The notes below the pieces were generated by a model that was given only the letters and a program-made list of their open reading frames with translations, was not told the origin of the DNA and did not search any database. Below, in pieces: positions 27,136 to 41,689 of a stretch of 64,000 nt of DNA (position 1 is the stretch's first letter; the number at the start of each line of letters is the position of its first letter). Both the position numbers and the translations under genes were made by a program. Origin of the DNA: Ascaris suum (lineage: Eukaryota > Nematoda > Chromadorea > Rhabditida > Ascarididae); contig CM024187.1 of assembly GCA_013433145.1 (NCBI GenBank), forward strand, positions 4,666,826-4,730,825, given 5' to 3'.

Positions 27136-27141
27136 TTTATT
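27136..27141 (-). other. Candidate poly(A) signal of the fucosyltransferase gene
   Basis: AATAAA on the minus strand, about 180 bases past the stop codon at 27318-27320. Confidence 0.4.
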
Positions 27142-27317
27142 GACGACTATGTTGTTAAATATTACCCGATGATGGGAAACATTTTGCAAAATGAATTCAA
27201 TGATCGTATATCCGTTAATCCAAATCTGCGATTGAGATGCGCTTTTGCTTTTGGTTTCATTCATCGTTTGGCCTCACATCTGTTTGCGGTCATCCTAATC
27301 GCTCATTAATTGCAATG

Positions 27318-30300
27318 TTAGGAAAATCTCATTGCACTTAGAACTTTTGAGGATTTTTTTGAGATCACATTTTCTTGCTCATCACCATTTTGCAGAATTT
27401 TTCTCACCAAATGCCCTGAGCTTTCACAACTCTCAGTCCACCACCTTTTGAAATCGCTTATAACGTGCCGCTCCTGTGGTTCATGCCAAAGTAACCTGCA
27501 AATGTATTGTTGCGTATGACCTTTATAACAGGTTGGTAGTGTAGTACCTTAGCAAAACAAAAAAAAATTCAGTGAATGATTATGACAAACTTTTTACTCG
27601 TTTTACGCTACGACAGTGATGAATGGAACGACGAAATTCCATGGAAATAGAGGTTAGCCTAGGGCCTCACCTGTCAGGTTTTGGCATTCTGCTTTTATTT
27701 ATTGAATTCATCAAGGTGAGATCAGTCATTGAACGAATAATAATAAGAAAACTTCACACCTGCAAAGCTGACAAAATCCCCATGGCCGCTCGAGTTGGTC
27801 ATGCTCAGCCCCGTTCAAGAATACTACGAAGTACTCTCGTCTCCAGTTGAAGTACTCCCTGCAAGATGGACGATCTAACTTCCCACCAGAATAGATAGTG
27901 ATGTGAGGAAAATCCTGCAGCACCTCACATGCATGCATTTTGGCCCATCCTATGACCGCAGTAGGTGATACTTTTTTGAAAAATTTTCACAAGAAGCTGA
28001 ACATTTTGAGTTTTTCGTTGAAATTATGATCATTTATTAAGCGCTTTATTTGTGATTAAGCAAAGGTAATAATTGCATCATTAGGACTGCAATGTTTATA
28101 AGTGCCGAAACTGTTATAGGCACATGGTACAAGTATCGTTTTTATATGCCTGGAATTGATAGATGAATGGTTGTGGTAAAATGTCGTAAATGGCTTAAGC
28201 AGTGAAAAAAAGTTTGTTGTACAGAAGCCTCAATTGACTTACTTGTAGGCGGTTTTGTTACGCATTAGGTACCTCAGGTAGTCAGCCATTTCCCTCACTG
28301 TTCGAAAATCATCAGCGGCTATGAATGAATGTGGTGGTGCATAGGGTTCCAAAATGCTGCGCTTGAGTACAATTGGTACAACGTCGTGTTTAAAACCTTT
28401 GTTCCACACCTTCTCGGTAATGTAGTCCCGGCATACAGAGTTTTCGAATGCAATGTAAAAATAATATCTAAAAAGAAAATGCCGCATAAATGGGCGATAT
28501 TTTGAGAATATTACCATTATCCAAAATGTATTAATAATATTATTAATTTGCCTGCTATGAAAAACAGGTACTCATACCTGAGAGCATTGCTCATATTCAA
28601 AAAGAGTTCTCAGATTCGAAGACGTTGAAGCACTTCTATCCTCAAATGTCGTAAATATTCAACAAACACATGCCGACTATATCATCTGATAACACTCTTA
28701 GACTGTAAAAACTCAATATTTTTGGATGCGTTAAGTACTTCGCACTCAGTCCATTATCATCGTTTTCGGTCGTACGACTAATGATTAGAAAAAGTTTATT
28801 TTCTGCATTAGGTTTCTGCGTTTCTGCATTTCTGCGTGCTGCATTCTGCATATTTTCGATCGGTCCATGAAGTGAAGCGTTTGATGCAGATGCACTAATC
28901 TGAACTCACTATACCACCTCAGAGACCTATGGTTCAAGGTTTCCTGAGGTTGTTGGAAACCAGAATTCTTGATGGTATCATCAAAGATGAAATAAAAAGT
29001 TTTAAAGCGAAGGCTTTTCCCTAAGCGGTCTCTTTGAGAGCAAATGTTATCTGAGAACGTTGATACGAATATCTATTCGAATAAATCAACACAACACAAA
29101 AAGTTACTACAATTGCACTGACGTTGTATCGAGTGAATCCTCGCATTCGGAGTTTTTATTGCAAAGTAGGCTGCCACATGCACCATAAATGTCCACATCG
29201 ATGAACCGCTGCAATTTTACATGTATCTCATTTCCACTAAATTTATTCAATGGCAATGAAACCAATACACATTTCTGTTTTACTCCGCAATCGAACTTTT
29301 TCCAACCGAAAAGAAAACGCTACGTGACGCAGATCTCCTCTATCAATGTCAATTACCTATGTCGCTGTGTATGGAGTCTACAACTCAAATAGGTTCAACT
29401 CATTGTCAAAGACAGGAAACGATAATGAAGTCGACGTTTGCGATCAATTTTCGCGTGCAATGGGTGAGATCATTTTACGCATCTGCAAAGGTAGCGCATC
29501 AAAAAAGAATAACGTCGTACCTGAAGTGCAGCGACATACTGCTCACGAAAGCTATTGGTACCACAGTTGCTGACGAACCAAGCGAGAGGCTTATGTTTGC
29601 CGCTTAAACGTTTTTCGCTCGGTATTCTCGTGTCGTTCTGCGAACGCACAGCCAATTTCACCGTATAACCATAAGGAGAGGAAGTAGGCGAATCTCTTCG
29701 ATAACCAAGAGAAAAGTTGAAAAAGTTGTCCATATATTCCATCAAGGGATTGTTAAAAGGTGACTCCTAAAAAATGAGCCAACAAATTGCAACACATTTG
29801 ATCCTATGTAATTCAGAACGCACCTATATGCCACTAGGCTATTGCTTACAGGTAATCTTGCAAAACATACTTGAATTATTGCATAAACGATCGAAAACTG
29901 AGCACATCTATATACAACTCTCTGTCTAATGTTATAGAAAAGTCTGATACTGGCGGTGGCAGCAACCTGAGGAAAACATTACCTGACTAAAAAATATGAA
30001 ATATTGTTGAGGACGGCGCATCTTTACGAGATGCTGATCTAGATCTCCCGATAGAAGAACAGCATCAGCGCTCTGGAGGCGTTGACGATTTGTGGTGAAT
30101 TTGCACATCCATTCACGACATCCGTTTAAGTTGCTGTAGGAATGCCCAGCGTCCCATGATAAAATCAGTTTTGGCGGCGCTTAACAAATTTTAGGCTGCA
30201 GCTGACGTTTGCGGTCTTGGAATCTGCACACTCGATATTATTTAGTCAAATTATACATTACTATTTAATCACTAATACGAATCAGTTCACACAGAACAAT

Positions 30301-33300
30301 AATATTAAAGGAGGTTACTCGTTTAACGCCGTGCTGATTGGCGAAGCGAATTTTTGGCAAAAAGTCGCCATTTCTCGTTCAGTGCATTCATTCCATAACA
30401 CTCACATTATTTGATAGATGTTGCGAAAATAGCGAAGATAATATTGAACTTCAATTTTTTTTTCGCTCTTTGAAGATAATCAGTGTTACGCAGTGGGGAA
30501 AATGCGATGCGTCGAGCCGAGTTGACACACTTAAAGCATTCATTAGTCAGCCCAAGGCAACATTAATGTGGGACTTTTCAAGTCTTTTTTTTTCTGCAAA
30601 AATGCGACAAATGTTTTAGTGATCAGGTGGGAAAACTGATTTTTTCTTCTTTTTGAAAAATGAATAAATATCGTGTGTAAGCACGTTAATCTGAGTAATT
30701 CCATGGAAATATATAAAAAACAGCGGTTTACCTTTTTGTTTCACTTCCACATTCAGCTTATTAATAAGTGCTACATTGTCGCCAACAATATATTCCACCC
30801 AAAGGTCGCCGTACTGTTTAGATGATAGGAGAAATTTATCGTGGTTAAGTGTGAGCTCAGCGGGAGTCGTTTCGATTTGTTCTTCGAGAATATCTATGAA
30901 AATATTGAAGAAAAGTGCTAGCATGTGGAAAAAAAATTTTCTAATAGGTTTTAAGGCACATTGAATGAACACTGGAAACGTCTTTCGGTAACTCCTCCAA
31001 TAATTAAAAGCCAAAAAACGTTTCATACTGATAAATCGGAAAACAACAATCAAATAAAAAATTTCACAATGCAAGTGTCGAGGTCAACGCGTTCTTGTTT
31101 TCACGCAAGTTCGCTCACTTGCTAACGACGACCGGCATCGTCGACTTCATGTCTTTGTTACATTCATCATTCTATTTCCTAAACTTTTATTCTCTAAAAA
31201 AAATCATTGTTCCCCTACTTGTTTCCTCCATCCTTCGCGTCCTTGATTTTGCTTTGCGATTAATATGCATATAGTTTTTTCGATTCTTATTCATAAGTTG
31301 GTGAAGTGCCAAAACTCCTCGCAGCACAGAACAATTTAAAGAAAATTCTCAAATAACTGCTACTGTAAGGGAGATGGAGGATAAAACAATGGCGTCATAA
31401 TCTGCCACCAAGGAACATGCTAACTGAAAATTTTCCGCCTTCAATATGTTTCAAGGCGTGAAAGATGAATCACAATATCCGCTAAGAAGCAGAGGCATAA
31501 CGTGGTAAAAAAAAAACCGGTAGCAAGGACTTTATTGCTGCTCAGAAATGTGAAGCGATATCTCTTCGTCTAGGATAACTCAGCATTCGTAGGCTGTCAT
31601 TGTTTGAATGCTATCAAAACCAACCTGCACTCACCACTTCACCATTATTCACAGTTGCATCGATCAACTTGGTGGACACCTCTTCTGAATTGGGCTGGCG
31701 AATTCCAGAAGGAGGTAAATACCTTAGCGGCTGCAAAAAAACTGTTTTGCGCTGGCACAGAACGAACCATTTTTTTAAAACAAGTCTCGTTAAGGCACAC
31801 AAGAACACAGTTCTTTCTCATGACATCTGAAAATCCGTCTTCTTTACTTCATTTACATCGTGCTTTAAGTTGCAATATCCGTCCTAGTAAATGTTCTACG
31901 AGTAAACAAGTTTGCTGATCTATATTGGATTTGAACGACTTCCCCGACTGCTTATCATGAAACATTAAAGCTCGGCTAGAACCTGGTGACGTTAAATTGC
32001 ACATCACCTCCCGAAGCAGTGATAGACAGCGTATTCCACATGCGCACGCGGTCGTTTCACTCTTCGCCTGGCCTCGACAATAATGCTTATTTATATTTAT
32101 TCTGAAATGGTCTGTTATCCACATTCTTTCACCTTCTCCAATACCTCTCCAGGTATATTAGATAAATAGTACTCCTATTTCAGACTCTGATTGAACGATC
32201 AATGAATTAAGAACACTCCATCACTTCAAATTTAACATGCATATCAAAGCCGTGCGTAAAACTAGTTTTGTAACTCACGCCTACGCTAACATGCACTAAA
32301 GTTACGAAATCTTTCTCGCGCAAAATGGCATTTACAGCTTACATCAGACGCGTACTGAGTTATGCGAATAAAGTGGGGTATGTTGGCCGCAAAAGCGATT
32401 ACTTTAAGAAAGAAGCGCTTACGTCTGAACACATGAGAAAATAATTTGAGAAAATAGCCTTCACACGGTCAAGAAATAAAATCAAATACATGGTGGACAA
32501 AATATTATTTCTCTACTTCCATCTCGATTCTACTAGATATTCTTTTGCTCCAATATAAACGTGGTCTCCCACACAAGTTATGCAACATAAGGTTTGATCA
32601 AAATACAAGAAACAGCTTTACTGGTATATTTCCTAACTTGTGGAAATTTCCTCTCCCGTTTGCGGTATCAAATAATTTATCGACGTTCCAAATGAGGCTC
32701 AACAGCATCCTACCCCATAATATGCTGTCCTCACCATTAACAGCTTGATAATACTACTGTCCTGGCCTTGTAAAAATCACTTTATGTGTTCACTGCAATG
32801 TTGCTTGTTCGTCACCCTGTCAAAAATTTGCATTTCTCTGTGCTTATATATTGCATGACTCTGTTCCATTCAGACTTAGATAACTTTCTATTACATTTCA
32901 TTTCAAAAGCAATTCTCTGCTGTATTTTATCATTGTTTTTGCCTGCACATAGCTGTCAACGTATCTACTGAAAGCTTTTGTTTGTTTACTCGTGTTTCAG
33001 TGAATACGTTTTTGATATGATTGATCCAATCGTTCGCACATCGAGCTGAAGCGAGGTGCAGCAAACCGTGTGTAAACAAACATCAACTCGACGAATTTTG
33101 CTATCATCTTTACCACCATCACAACTTTTGCATATTATTTTTGAAGATTGATGTATAAATCTGTGTTATAACATGCTAATAATGGGCATGACGATAGCGA
33201 TGCATCGATGAGAATAGACAGCGCGCAGTGAGAATAGAAACTACCTTCTGCATTTATATAGATAGCAATTATCACTTTGAGAACTTTGCACTTTGATATT

Positions 33301-33442
33301 ACAGGTGATTACCTACCTTGAGAATCCAATGTGTAGAGATTCCATCCGGCAAGACAAGGAAAGTGTAGATTGCGGCTACTGCCAGCAACAGAAAGCGACA
33401 TCGATAAGTAAATTGCCTGATCCAACGTGTGCGCAGCATCAT
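27318..33442 (-). CDS. GT10 alpha-1,3-fucosyltransferase, type II Golgi membrane protein
   Basis: Transfers fucose from GDP-fucose to GlcNAc on glycans. Exons in transcript order: 33442-33317, 31730-31631, 30893-30732, 30179-29983, 29766-29521, 29208-29123, 28467-28243, 27858-27760, 27495-27318; 1419 bases, about 472 aa. Exon 1 encodes a short basic cytoplasmic end and a signal anchor (FLLLAVAAIYTFLVLP). The N-terminal GT10 domain has PPKLILSWDAGHS, QSADAVLLSG, YFIFFSQESP and LGYRRDSPTSSPYG. The catalytic domain has LAWFVSNCGTNSFREQYV, DVDIYGACG, and the GDP-fucose motif FYIAFENSVCRDYITEKVWN, then PYAPPHSFIAADDF. The C-terminus has RPWGFCQLC and VISDFKRWW. All junctions agree in phase except exon 2 to 3, which needs the weaker donor (gtgcag at 31630) or an unseen extra exon; the stronger gtgagt donor at 31634 gives a frame break. 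The in-frame stop upstream fixes the start. Confidence 0.93.
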
Positions 33443-36400
33443 TAGGAACGTTCAACATTGCTGTTCTATCGTACCTGGCTGACATATGAGGATCCGATTA
33501 TTGGCTGTAGATGTGCTTGATTCTGAAGGCATTTAAGGAGCACTGTTTGGCAGTAAGCTCTGAAGAAATAAGTGGCTGAGTTTAAATGAAACAACAATAT
33601 CGCTTCATTTCGAGCGCCTATTCTAGTTATGTCTTTTTTCGAGTATAAGCGTCAGCACACGCCTACGTACAAAAGTAACTTATGATTGTCATGGAGATTG
33701 CAGTGAAAGTATTAAAAGAGAGCACAACAAATGAAAATTCAAGATGCGTAACAATGAGTGAAAGCAATTTTGGTATGTTTGATGTTGTATGCTTCGGTTC
33801 CAACTTTTTAGGCGAGCGCAGTTTATGTGAACCATAGACCCTTTCGAAAAAAAAGCCTCAGCTGCACTTTTCACGCCCATCGTATAGCACTTTTGTACAC
33901 TCTGAAAAGAAAAAAGCTGTTGTGAGAGGGTGTTCTGGAAAAGCATTAACTCCAGCAAACAGTTTGAAGTACTAAGAAGATAGTGCAGAAATGATCGTCG
34001 AAATGAACGGCTTCCTCAAAACATAACAAAAGAGATAAGCGCAAGTCGATTTTTCGATTTAAAATGACTATTGAAAGCAATAAAGTTTCTCGGCCAAAAC
34101 TGTACATAATTCTAAAATATATCCATTGTTTTTTTTTTGCTTCTGTTTCTAACTGGAAAATTGTGCAGCGATTGTTTCTGTTTGTTCAAGTCATCACTTT
34201 TATTTGCAAAAACACCTTTTATAATCAATTATTCTTCAAGAACCATAAAGCAAAAAAAAAAAAACGCCGGAATTCATGCATCTTTGGACGATGAGCACAA
34301 CTAGCTAAGAACTGAGTAAGTTGAAGTGTGGTTATTTTTTCATTATGGTTTCCTCTTGAAGGAATGATCGTTTGAACCAATCTACTTGTAATTTAGGGCG
34401 ATAAACAGAAGCAATGATAAGAGCTTCCTGTACTCAAATGCAGAGTAACACTTTATTAAAGAGGAGAAAAGCCTAGAAAATTGAAGAACTAAAAAAATGC
34501 TTTCAAATGTGGAGTATGCATGATTGCAATATTTGATAATAGCGTTGCTGTGAAAATATATTTTGAAATGGTTTGACAGTGGTCTCCATGGCGGCGCTTG
34601 TGAACGAAGAGGAACTTGGTCTTCACAGCTCCACTATGGAGCATTTCTTCACTTCTCATTGTTTATTTATTTATTTTAGCGGTGAATGTTGATGAAAGTT
34701 TCAGAAAGAAGCGATGTCGAAGTTGCATCATCTTTTTTCTTCGAGATGAATAGATGTGTTTCTTTTTATATTGTTGAGCATCAGAAAATATAAAGAATTA
34801 TGGGGGGGGGGGGGGGGGGGGGGGGGGGAGGGAAACGAGTAAACGGGATTCAAAGGAAGATTAGTTTTTTTCTTTTATGAAACACATCACATAATTCTAA
34901 CTCGATTTCATTGCATATTTTTGCAATCGTTGCGTGCCCTTTCGAGGACAATTTGCTACAAAGAGATTCACTGAAACTCTTTATAGCAAATTCTATTATT
35001 CTGTAATTTCCGTTCACCTGTTATTCGTTTAAATGTGAACAACAAAACTACACATGTTATCAAACTTTCAACATTTTTAGTTGCATATCATTCCATGTTC
35101 GACATTACGATCAAAATATCACATTTGAATGGTGTGCTCAGCTGGTTTATCTCTTTGAATATTATTGAGGTGGATATTTGATTAAATTTCACTCGAAGTT
35201 AAAAGCTTCACGTTGATTGCTCACAAAGGAATTCACATATCAAGCCGAATTCACCGTTCGTTGCGCAGTTGTTAACCTAAATGCTCATTGTCGCGCGTGA
35301 TCCTTCCTCCCTGGCCTTTTTTTTGCTGACTCATGCTACTTCTGACGAATGAAGGGAATGCGGAAAAACGTAAAAAATTGCTAGCAGACTTATCCAAAAT
35401 AAGCACATTAGTTGGTTAATGCAAGCATTATCTTATCAACCTGCGATATCAACTGAAAGAAAGTACAAATTCTCGACCCACTCAAATCCGCTCTCATCTC
35501 GATCGTCGCTTGGATTGGAACCAATGTGGTTCAACCCGTCACTATGTGAAGACGGGATAAACCTGCAACCGCTTACTATGGCAGACCCAGTACGTTAAGT
35601 CGTTGGCTCGACCAAAGACTGAAAAGGGCTCAACCCATCCTCATATGGGTCTATGCCTAGATTAAGCCTGCTGAGGATTTCGGATTGTATTGTAGCTGCA
35701 GTCAGAGCCCTCACTGGGAGAGAACTATGGTTGGGCTTGAACTTATACCCTAAATTCTCTTCGATCACATGTCAAGGGCCAATAGTTGTGTCAATAGCCT
35801 ATCGTATCAGATCACCTCAGGTAGAGGAAGACCACAGCAGATAAATTGGCCAATATGAGAGGGGAGCCGAACACAAGAGAAAATGAAAAAATTGCACATA
35901 TTAATGACCACTTAATAAAAATCACAACAATGCGAAATTAAAAATAGGTGTCAAAGTAATTGGTGACTTTAGAAAGTAACGCTGCGCGGGTGTGCACCGA
36001 AACACGGGACAGGCTGCGTATAACGACGGCTGCTTTTTAATTTCGGCTCTATAAAACTAATAAAATCAGCAGACTGCAGCCGAACAAACATGCATATCGT
36101 TGAAGAAGACGTGTTCGAAATGCATTTCATGCACCATCACATTCCGTCCAACTATATTTGTTTGTTTCACACTTGATATACTACCGTTACTTTGTTGAGG
36201 AACCGTATAGTCAGATAAACTAATCGCCAAAATACAATATTATTTCTATTTCTGAGATGTGATATTATTTCTATAAGGAAATCTCTGTTATGCTGTTCTA
36301 AAAAAGAGAACTGGAATAACCATAAACACGACGAGTCGTCATCTGAATAGAGCAAAAACATGATTAACCAACCGGCCGCTCTCTTTTGTAAAACATTTCG

Positions 36401-36579
36401 TTTCTAGATGAACTTTCGTCGCTGTAACTAAATAGCGTTACCAATGACATTCACGACGATCACCACTAAGACGGCATACCATCTCATCTGAGACACTATG
36501 AGCCTGCACACACCAGCAAATCGGAACAAAAGAAACGGAAGAATCACGGACCTGAGGAACATATGCAGGTCCGAGGGAA

Positions 36580-36582
<3 letters not shown>
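33443..36582. other. Intergenic region, no supported gene
   Basis: Contains the fucosyltransferase 5' flank, the long poly-G run at 34802 and several short open frames without splice support (for example minus 33958-33689). A somewhat GC-richer patch around 35480-35830 may be repeat-derived, but I cannot name it. Confidence 0.5.
34802..34828. repeat. Poly-G run (27 G)
   Basis: Twenty-seven uninterrupted G on the + strand. Sequences like this are strong G-quadruplex formers and, in C. elegans, are the class deleted in dog-1 (FANCJ helicase) mutants. The exact length may be limited by sequencing accuracy. Confidence 0.9.
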
Positions 36583-37664
<1,082 letters not shown>

Positions 37665-39180
37665 CGAGCAGGCAGCAAACCACGAATGTCTTTTAGCGTT
37701 TATTACAGTCACCTTTCTTGACAATTTGAATTTCTGTAGAAATCTGAGCAGTGTCTTATATCTCATCCTAGAGGCTAACGATACCAATTACCAAAAAAAA
37801 AACATCATAAGCACAACTGAAAATAAGGAAAACCTTCATACTGAGAGTCTAGATGTATTAAGGGGGAAATGGCGAACGCTCAAAAGTGGCAGCAGTTGCT
37901 TTAAACAAGTGCGAGAGGAATGATCGTTGTAGCAAAGTTATTTCACGCGAGAGAAGAGCGTTCGTTCTAAGTGGCCGGTCGGATTAAATTCGAAAACCTG
38001 TTTGTATTGGTAAAAACACTTGTTTCTTCTGAACATCAGTAGATATATCCGCTGAGGATATGAGACAGAGCACAACATTTGCGCACCTTCTTCAACACTT
38101 CCTTGACAACACAGATTATTCCGTACCGAATAGACTGTGAAAACATTCGGTGCTTCTCGCAGCCGCCTACGCCATGGACATCTACCGGAAAACCAAAGAC
38201 GAGCTAGCAATACTTCGCTTCCAAATCACTTCAATATCATTGTTTCGTAAGAAGTCGGCTGGCAAAATGCCCCCCTCTCCATATACTGCACTTTCAACTT
38301 CAAAAATTTTTAACTGGTAAGACTTATCAAGTAAGTGAAGTGTTGTTAAAAAAAACAAATGCAAAAAAAGCAGAATAAACATTGATAAATAAATAGGAAA
38401 TGTTGACGCATATAAATAAGTAAATAACTTTTTAAATCTTTAGCTATAAAATAAATAAATTTTATATTAAACGAACAATATTAACAATAAAAATGACTGA
38501 AAAAATCATTGGCTGTTGAGGCAAATTTTCGAGGTCTAATTCGAATGTAAAAATAATATGATGAAGGAGCAATAAAATGAGAACCGCTTAGCTAATACAA
38601 CATTTGTAGCTTATCCTTTAGAAAAAAACTCATTGTGTACCCTAAATGATGCACAATTGAAAATTATTTCCACATTGTGATTTCATTTCGGCACTAATCG
38701 CAATCGTTCCCTATGAAATTGATGTGTTGAAATTTGAGTGTGCTTCCCTCGCATGCACAGGATTTTCACTGCTATAAATACTATTCGATAATGTTTAAGG
38801 TTGCCAAGCAACTTAACCTTACTTTTTGTGCAAATCACCGTAAGTAAGTGGCTTGTCGTCTTACGTGACATGGCTTTGTAGCTTTCCAGCAGTTCAACCT
38901 AGACCCCGTTCCATAGCTATAGTTTTGTTACATTATTGACTATCGGGTGCCCCTCATGTAGTGGAGGATGTTTCGCTGCAGAAATTGACAACTCTGTCTG
39001 CTTGCAATGACGGCAGGTTCTTCTGGCCTCATACTGTAGAAATGTAAGAATGAAAGTTGGTAAGCTCGAGAGAAAATTAAGGTGATTGATGGTACTTCGG
39101 CAGAATTCATTATTTGGACAAGACTGTCAACAGTTCGACCATAGTCGTTAAACTTCTCGGTCATAAAAACAGAACTTCCA
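37665..39180 (-). CDS. Unidentified minus-strand gene, partial exon set
   Basis: Four segments with good borders. 39180-39096 (tctctcag acceptor, gtacc donor; SSVFMTEKFNDYGRTVDSL). Then a 62-base intron and a segment from 39033 (tttctacag; YEARRTCRHCKQTELS). 38313-38194 (cttaccag; exactly 40 codons in phase 0; LKIFEVESAVYGEGGILPAD) with a 59-base intron to 38134 (ttttcacag). 37733-37665 (ttctacag acceptor, gtaagtcg donor; exactly 23 codons; VINAKRHSWFAACS). Short introns of about 60 bases and phase-0 exons argue for a real gene. From 38134 two frames stay open: phase 0 stops at 38036, while another frame (VRNNLCCQGSVEEGAQMLC) runs to 37938, so the model is unresolved. I do not recognise the protein. 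Confidence 0.4.
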
Positions 39181-41131
39181 CTGAGAGATTTTATTAGGAA
39201 AGATTTACTTATACATCGATGTACACTGGCAAGCCTTTTGCAGAAAAAAAAAAACTCTCTGGATAATGTGTTGAACATCGAAATATAAAATGCGAATTAA
39301 ATTAGTTACAAATTTGACGCATTATTAAAGAAATCGTAGCTTGCTTGCACGGACGATTGCGTCCATTTACGTTAGTTGCTCATCTTTACGTTATATGTTC
39401 ACCATACCGAAATAAATGCGCTGAAATAAGCGAAAATGAATGAATAAAACTTTTAAAGTTAAACGATGAAAGGCGTAGAGAGAAAATGAGAAAGAGGACG
39501 AAGAACAACTAAGAGAAACTGCAGAGTGGAAAGTAACTGACGATTCAAAGGAAATGATCTGAGATATTAAATATGGTCTACCCGAATCACTAAAAAGCAT
39601 TCATCGTGCAATATCGTGCAATCACCTTCTCGACAACCGAAGACGCTACAGTAACATAAAAATACATCTAAGTATGCGTAATTCCCAGCATTTCTGTGAT
39701 TAATTTCCACTCTTTTAAAGCTCTCAGGAAAATTTTCATATTCGTCGTTTTACGGGCAATATTCTACTAACAATGATGACTTCATGAAGGTACACATCGT
39801 ATCATAACGATGCCTTCATTAAACGGCGGTCTTGAAGCGGGTTGAAAGATTCATCGGCCATGAGCTACTAAACCTATGAAGAGCAGCAAAGTATATAAAA
39901 AGTGACCAGTGCTCCTTTTGATTATCAGAAAGTCGCTTCCAGAAAAGGGTCGCAGTTCGTAATCCAATCCTTATCGACTTGGCGAATTGTTAACTGCACC
40001 ACTTAGACTTAGAGAAACTATTAGGAAGGTCCTAATAAGCATAAAACACAACGATAAGCATCGGCATCTACAGCGAAACACTGGCAAATGAACTACCTCT
40101 GTTTAAAATGGAACTGTGAATGTGAGCAATCCAAATGGCGCAAATGAAGCAGCCCTGGTTGAGTGCACCTGTCTCATAATCCTGGAATAATGACCACGAT
40201 TGATCTTTAGCATTTGTAACTCTTTCTGACGTTATATTTCTAAAACAAATCTACTGAAACAGCGTTTTATCGCAGTCCTCCCAAAGTTGACGAGACCCTC
40301 AAGCATCAGTATCGATGATTTTAGATACTGCTCTCAACTATGGACCGTTTCCCATTAAGACATGAGCCCTGCGAGCGGAATGGATGTGATGAACACATTA
40401 GAGTTTACGTCTTAATACCGTTCTAGGTCATGATCGTCGTAGTCTATAATATCATCAATAAATCGTGCTCTGAATCTTGCTTCCTTCATTTTGTTGGGGA
40501 GTGCGAAGATAATCATCGGATGATGAACTGAACGAAGGCTGGGCAGGGGGCATACCTGCACTGGATGACGAGCATAGGAAGCGGCAGCTCAAATGCAGTT
40601 CATTTAATTTGAACGCTTAGACTGGCGAAAGGCTATTATTATCACCGAATATTAAACGACATATTAAAATGCAGCCTCAAGCAGAGGCTGCGTTTTATCA
40701 AGCAAAATCAGAGTTTAAGACTACGATTTATGGCAATTTTCGCTGTACATTAACGCTGTCTTCCACATAGAATTGACTAAACATTCTGTCGCCTGATATT
40801 ACATCCCTCGCATATTAACGAGCTTCATATACGCGGTATACCTGAACACATAAGAGTTATATGAAAACGAGAAGTTATGGCGATCGGCAACGATAGACAC
40901 CACGTCACAATCATAGGACCTGTCGATCGAGCCGAGCGACACATTTCTTAGCAACGCGAAGGTGAAGCAAACGTTATTCGATAATTATCACCAACGCAGC
41001 AGCACTCTTGATGGCATCGTCCTCGAATCACGCTTAATGCAAGGTGATTCGTAACAACCCATACCTCGCCACTTCATCAGCAATGCTTTTCGAAGCTTCC
41101 ATCTGTATAAATCACAGTTGAAAAAACGCTA
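39181..41131. other. Intergenic region, no supported gene
   Basis: About 2 kb with only very short open frames and no motif I recognise. A moderately GC-richer stretch at 39780-41060 may be an old interspersed repeat, but no terminal repeats or coding remnants are visible. Confidence 0.45.
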
Positions 41132-41407
41132 TTAAAGCGCTGTTTTTCTACATCCTTGCATGAACCAGAAGGGATGCACTCTCAAAGCCATCTTCAAACA
41201 GCAGTTTACTACAAAACTACAGCATTGTAGACATGATTCCATGTTTGCTATACGTGCCACACTGAATGGCTTATCAAATGCCATCTTACAGTAGACGAAT
41301 ATCGGCATCAACAACTGAAATAAACGCATAGAAGTTAGGATCACAGCCAATTCATCATAAGCAACAAGAGTATTTGACTGAAGTATTGAATGCTAATTTC
41401 CATCATA

Positions 41408-41689
41408 TTACAAAGAAGACCGTGTTGGCACAAGTGGAAATTTGAAGGGAGAAACAAACAAAGTCAACAGAATTACGTAGAGGGTGCGCTTCATTTTCAT
41501 GAATGCACTTTTTTTTTGAAAATGAGTTGCTCGGCCGAGAAAGGTATCCTGGATGCTTAGCGAAAACCAGAATTGCAGATTTCCATTAACTTCATGAAAT
41601 ACAGCACACTCGTTGCGAAATACTCGAACGAATGAAGAAGCGTCGACCGTAAAGGCCAGACGAAGAGAAATTTCGGCCGATGTCTTCAT
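41408..41689 (-). CDS. Candidate ORF or first exon, unknown function
   Basis: Starts at a true ATG (41689) and stays open for 93 codons, beginning MKTSAEISLRLAFTVDASSF and passing through FHEVNGNLQFWFSLSIQDTF. The early part reads like coding sequence, while the end after about residue 60 (LYVILLTLFVSPFKF) may be intronic or a TM segment. Small exon-like pieces follow downstream on the same strand near 41311 and 41217 (KLLFEDGFESASLLVHAR). They could be the 5' part of the gene at 37.7-39.2 kb. No family is recognised. Confidence 0.25.
   Translation of the reverse strand: MKTSAEISLRLAFTVDASSFVRVFRNECAVFHEVNGNLQFWFSLSIQDTFLGRATHFQKKSAFMKMKRTLYVILLTLFVSPFKFPLVPTRSSL

Noticed and set aside
30894..31074. 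N-terminal part of the 152-codon minus frame over the third fucosyltransferase exon
   Set aside because: Only 30893-30732 has splice borders that fit; the upstream part is read-through into the intron.
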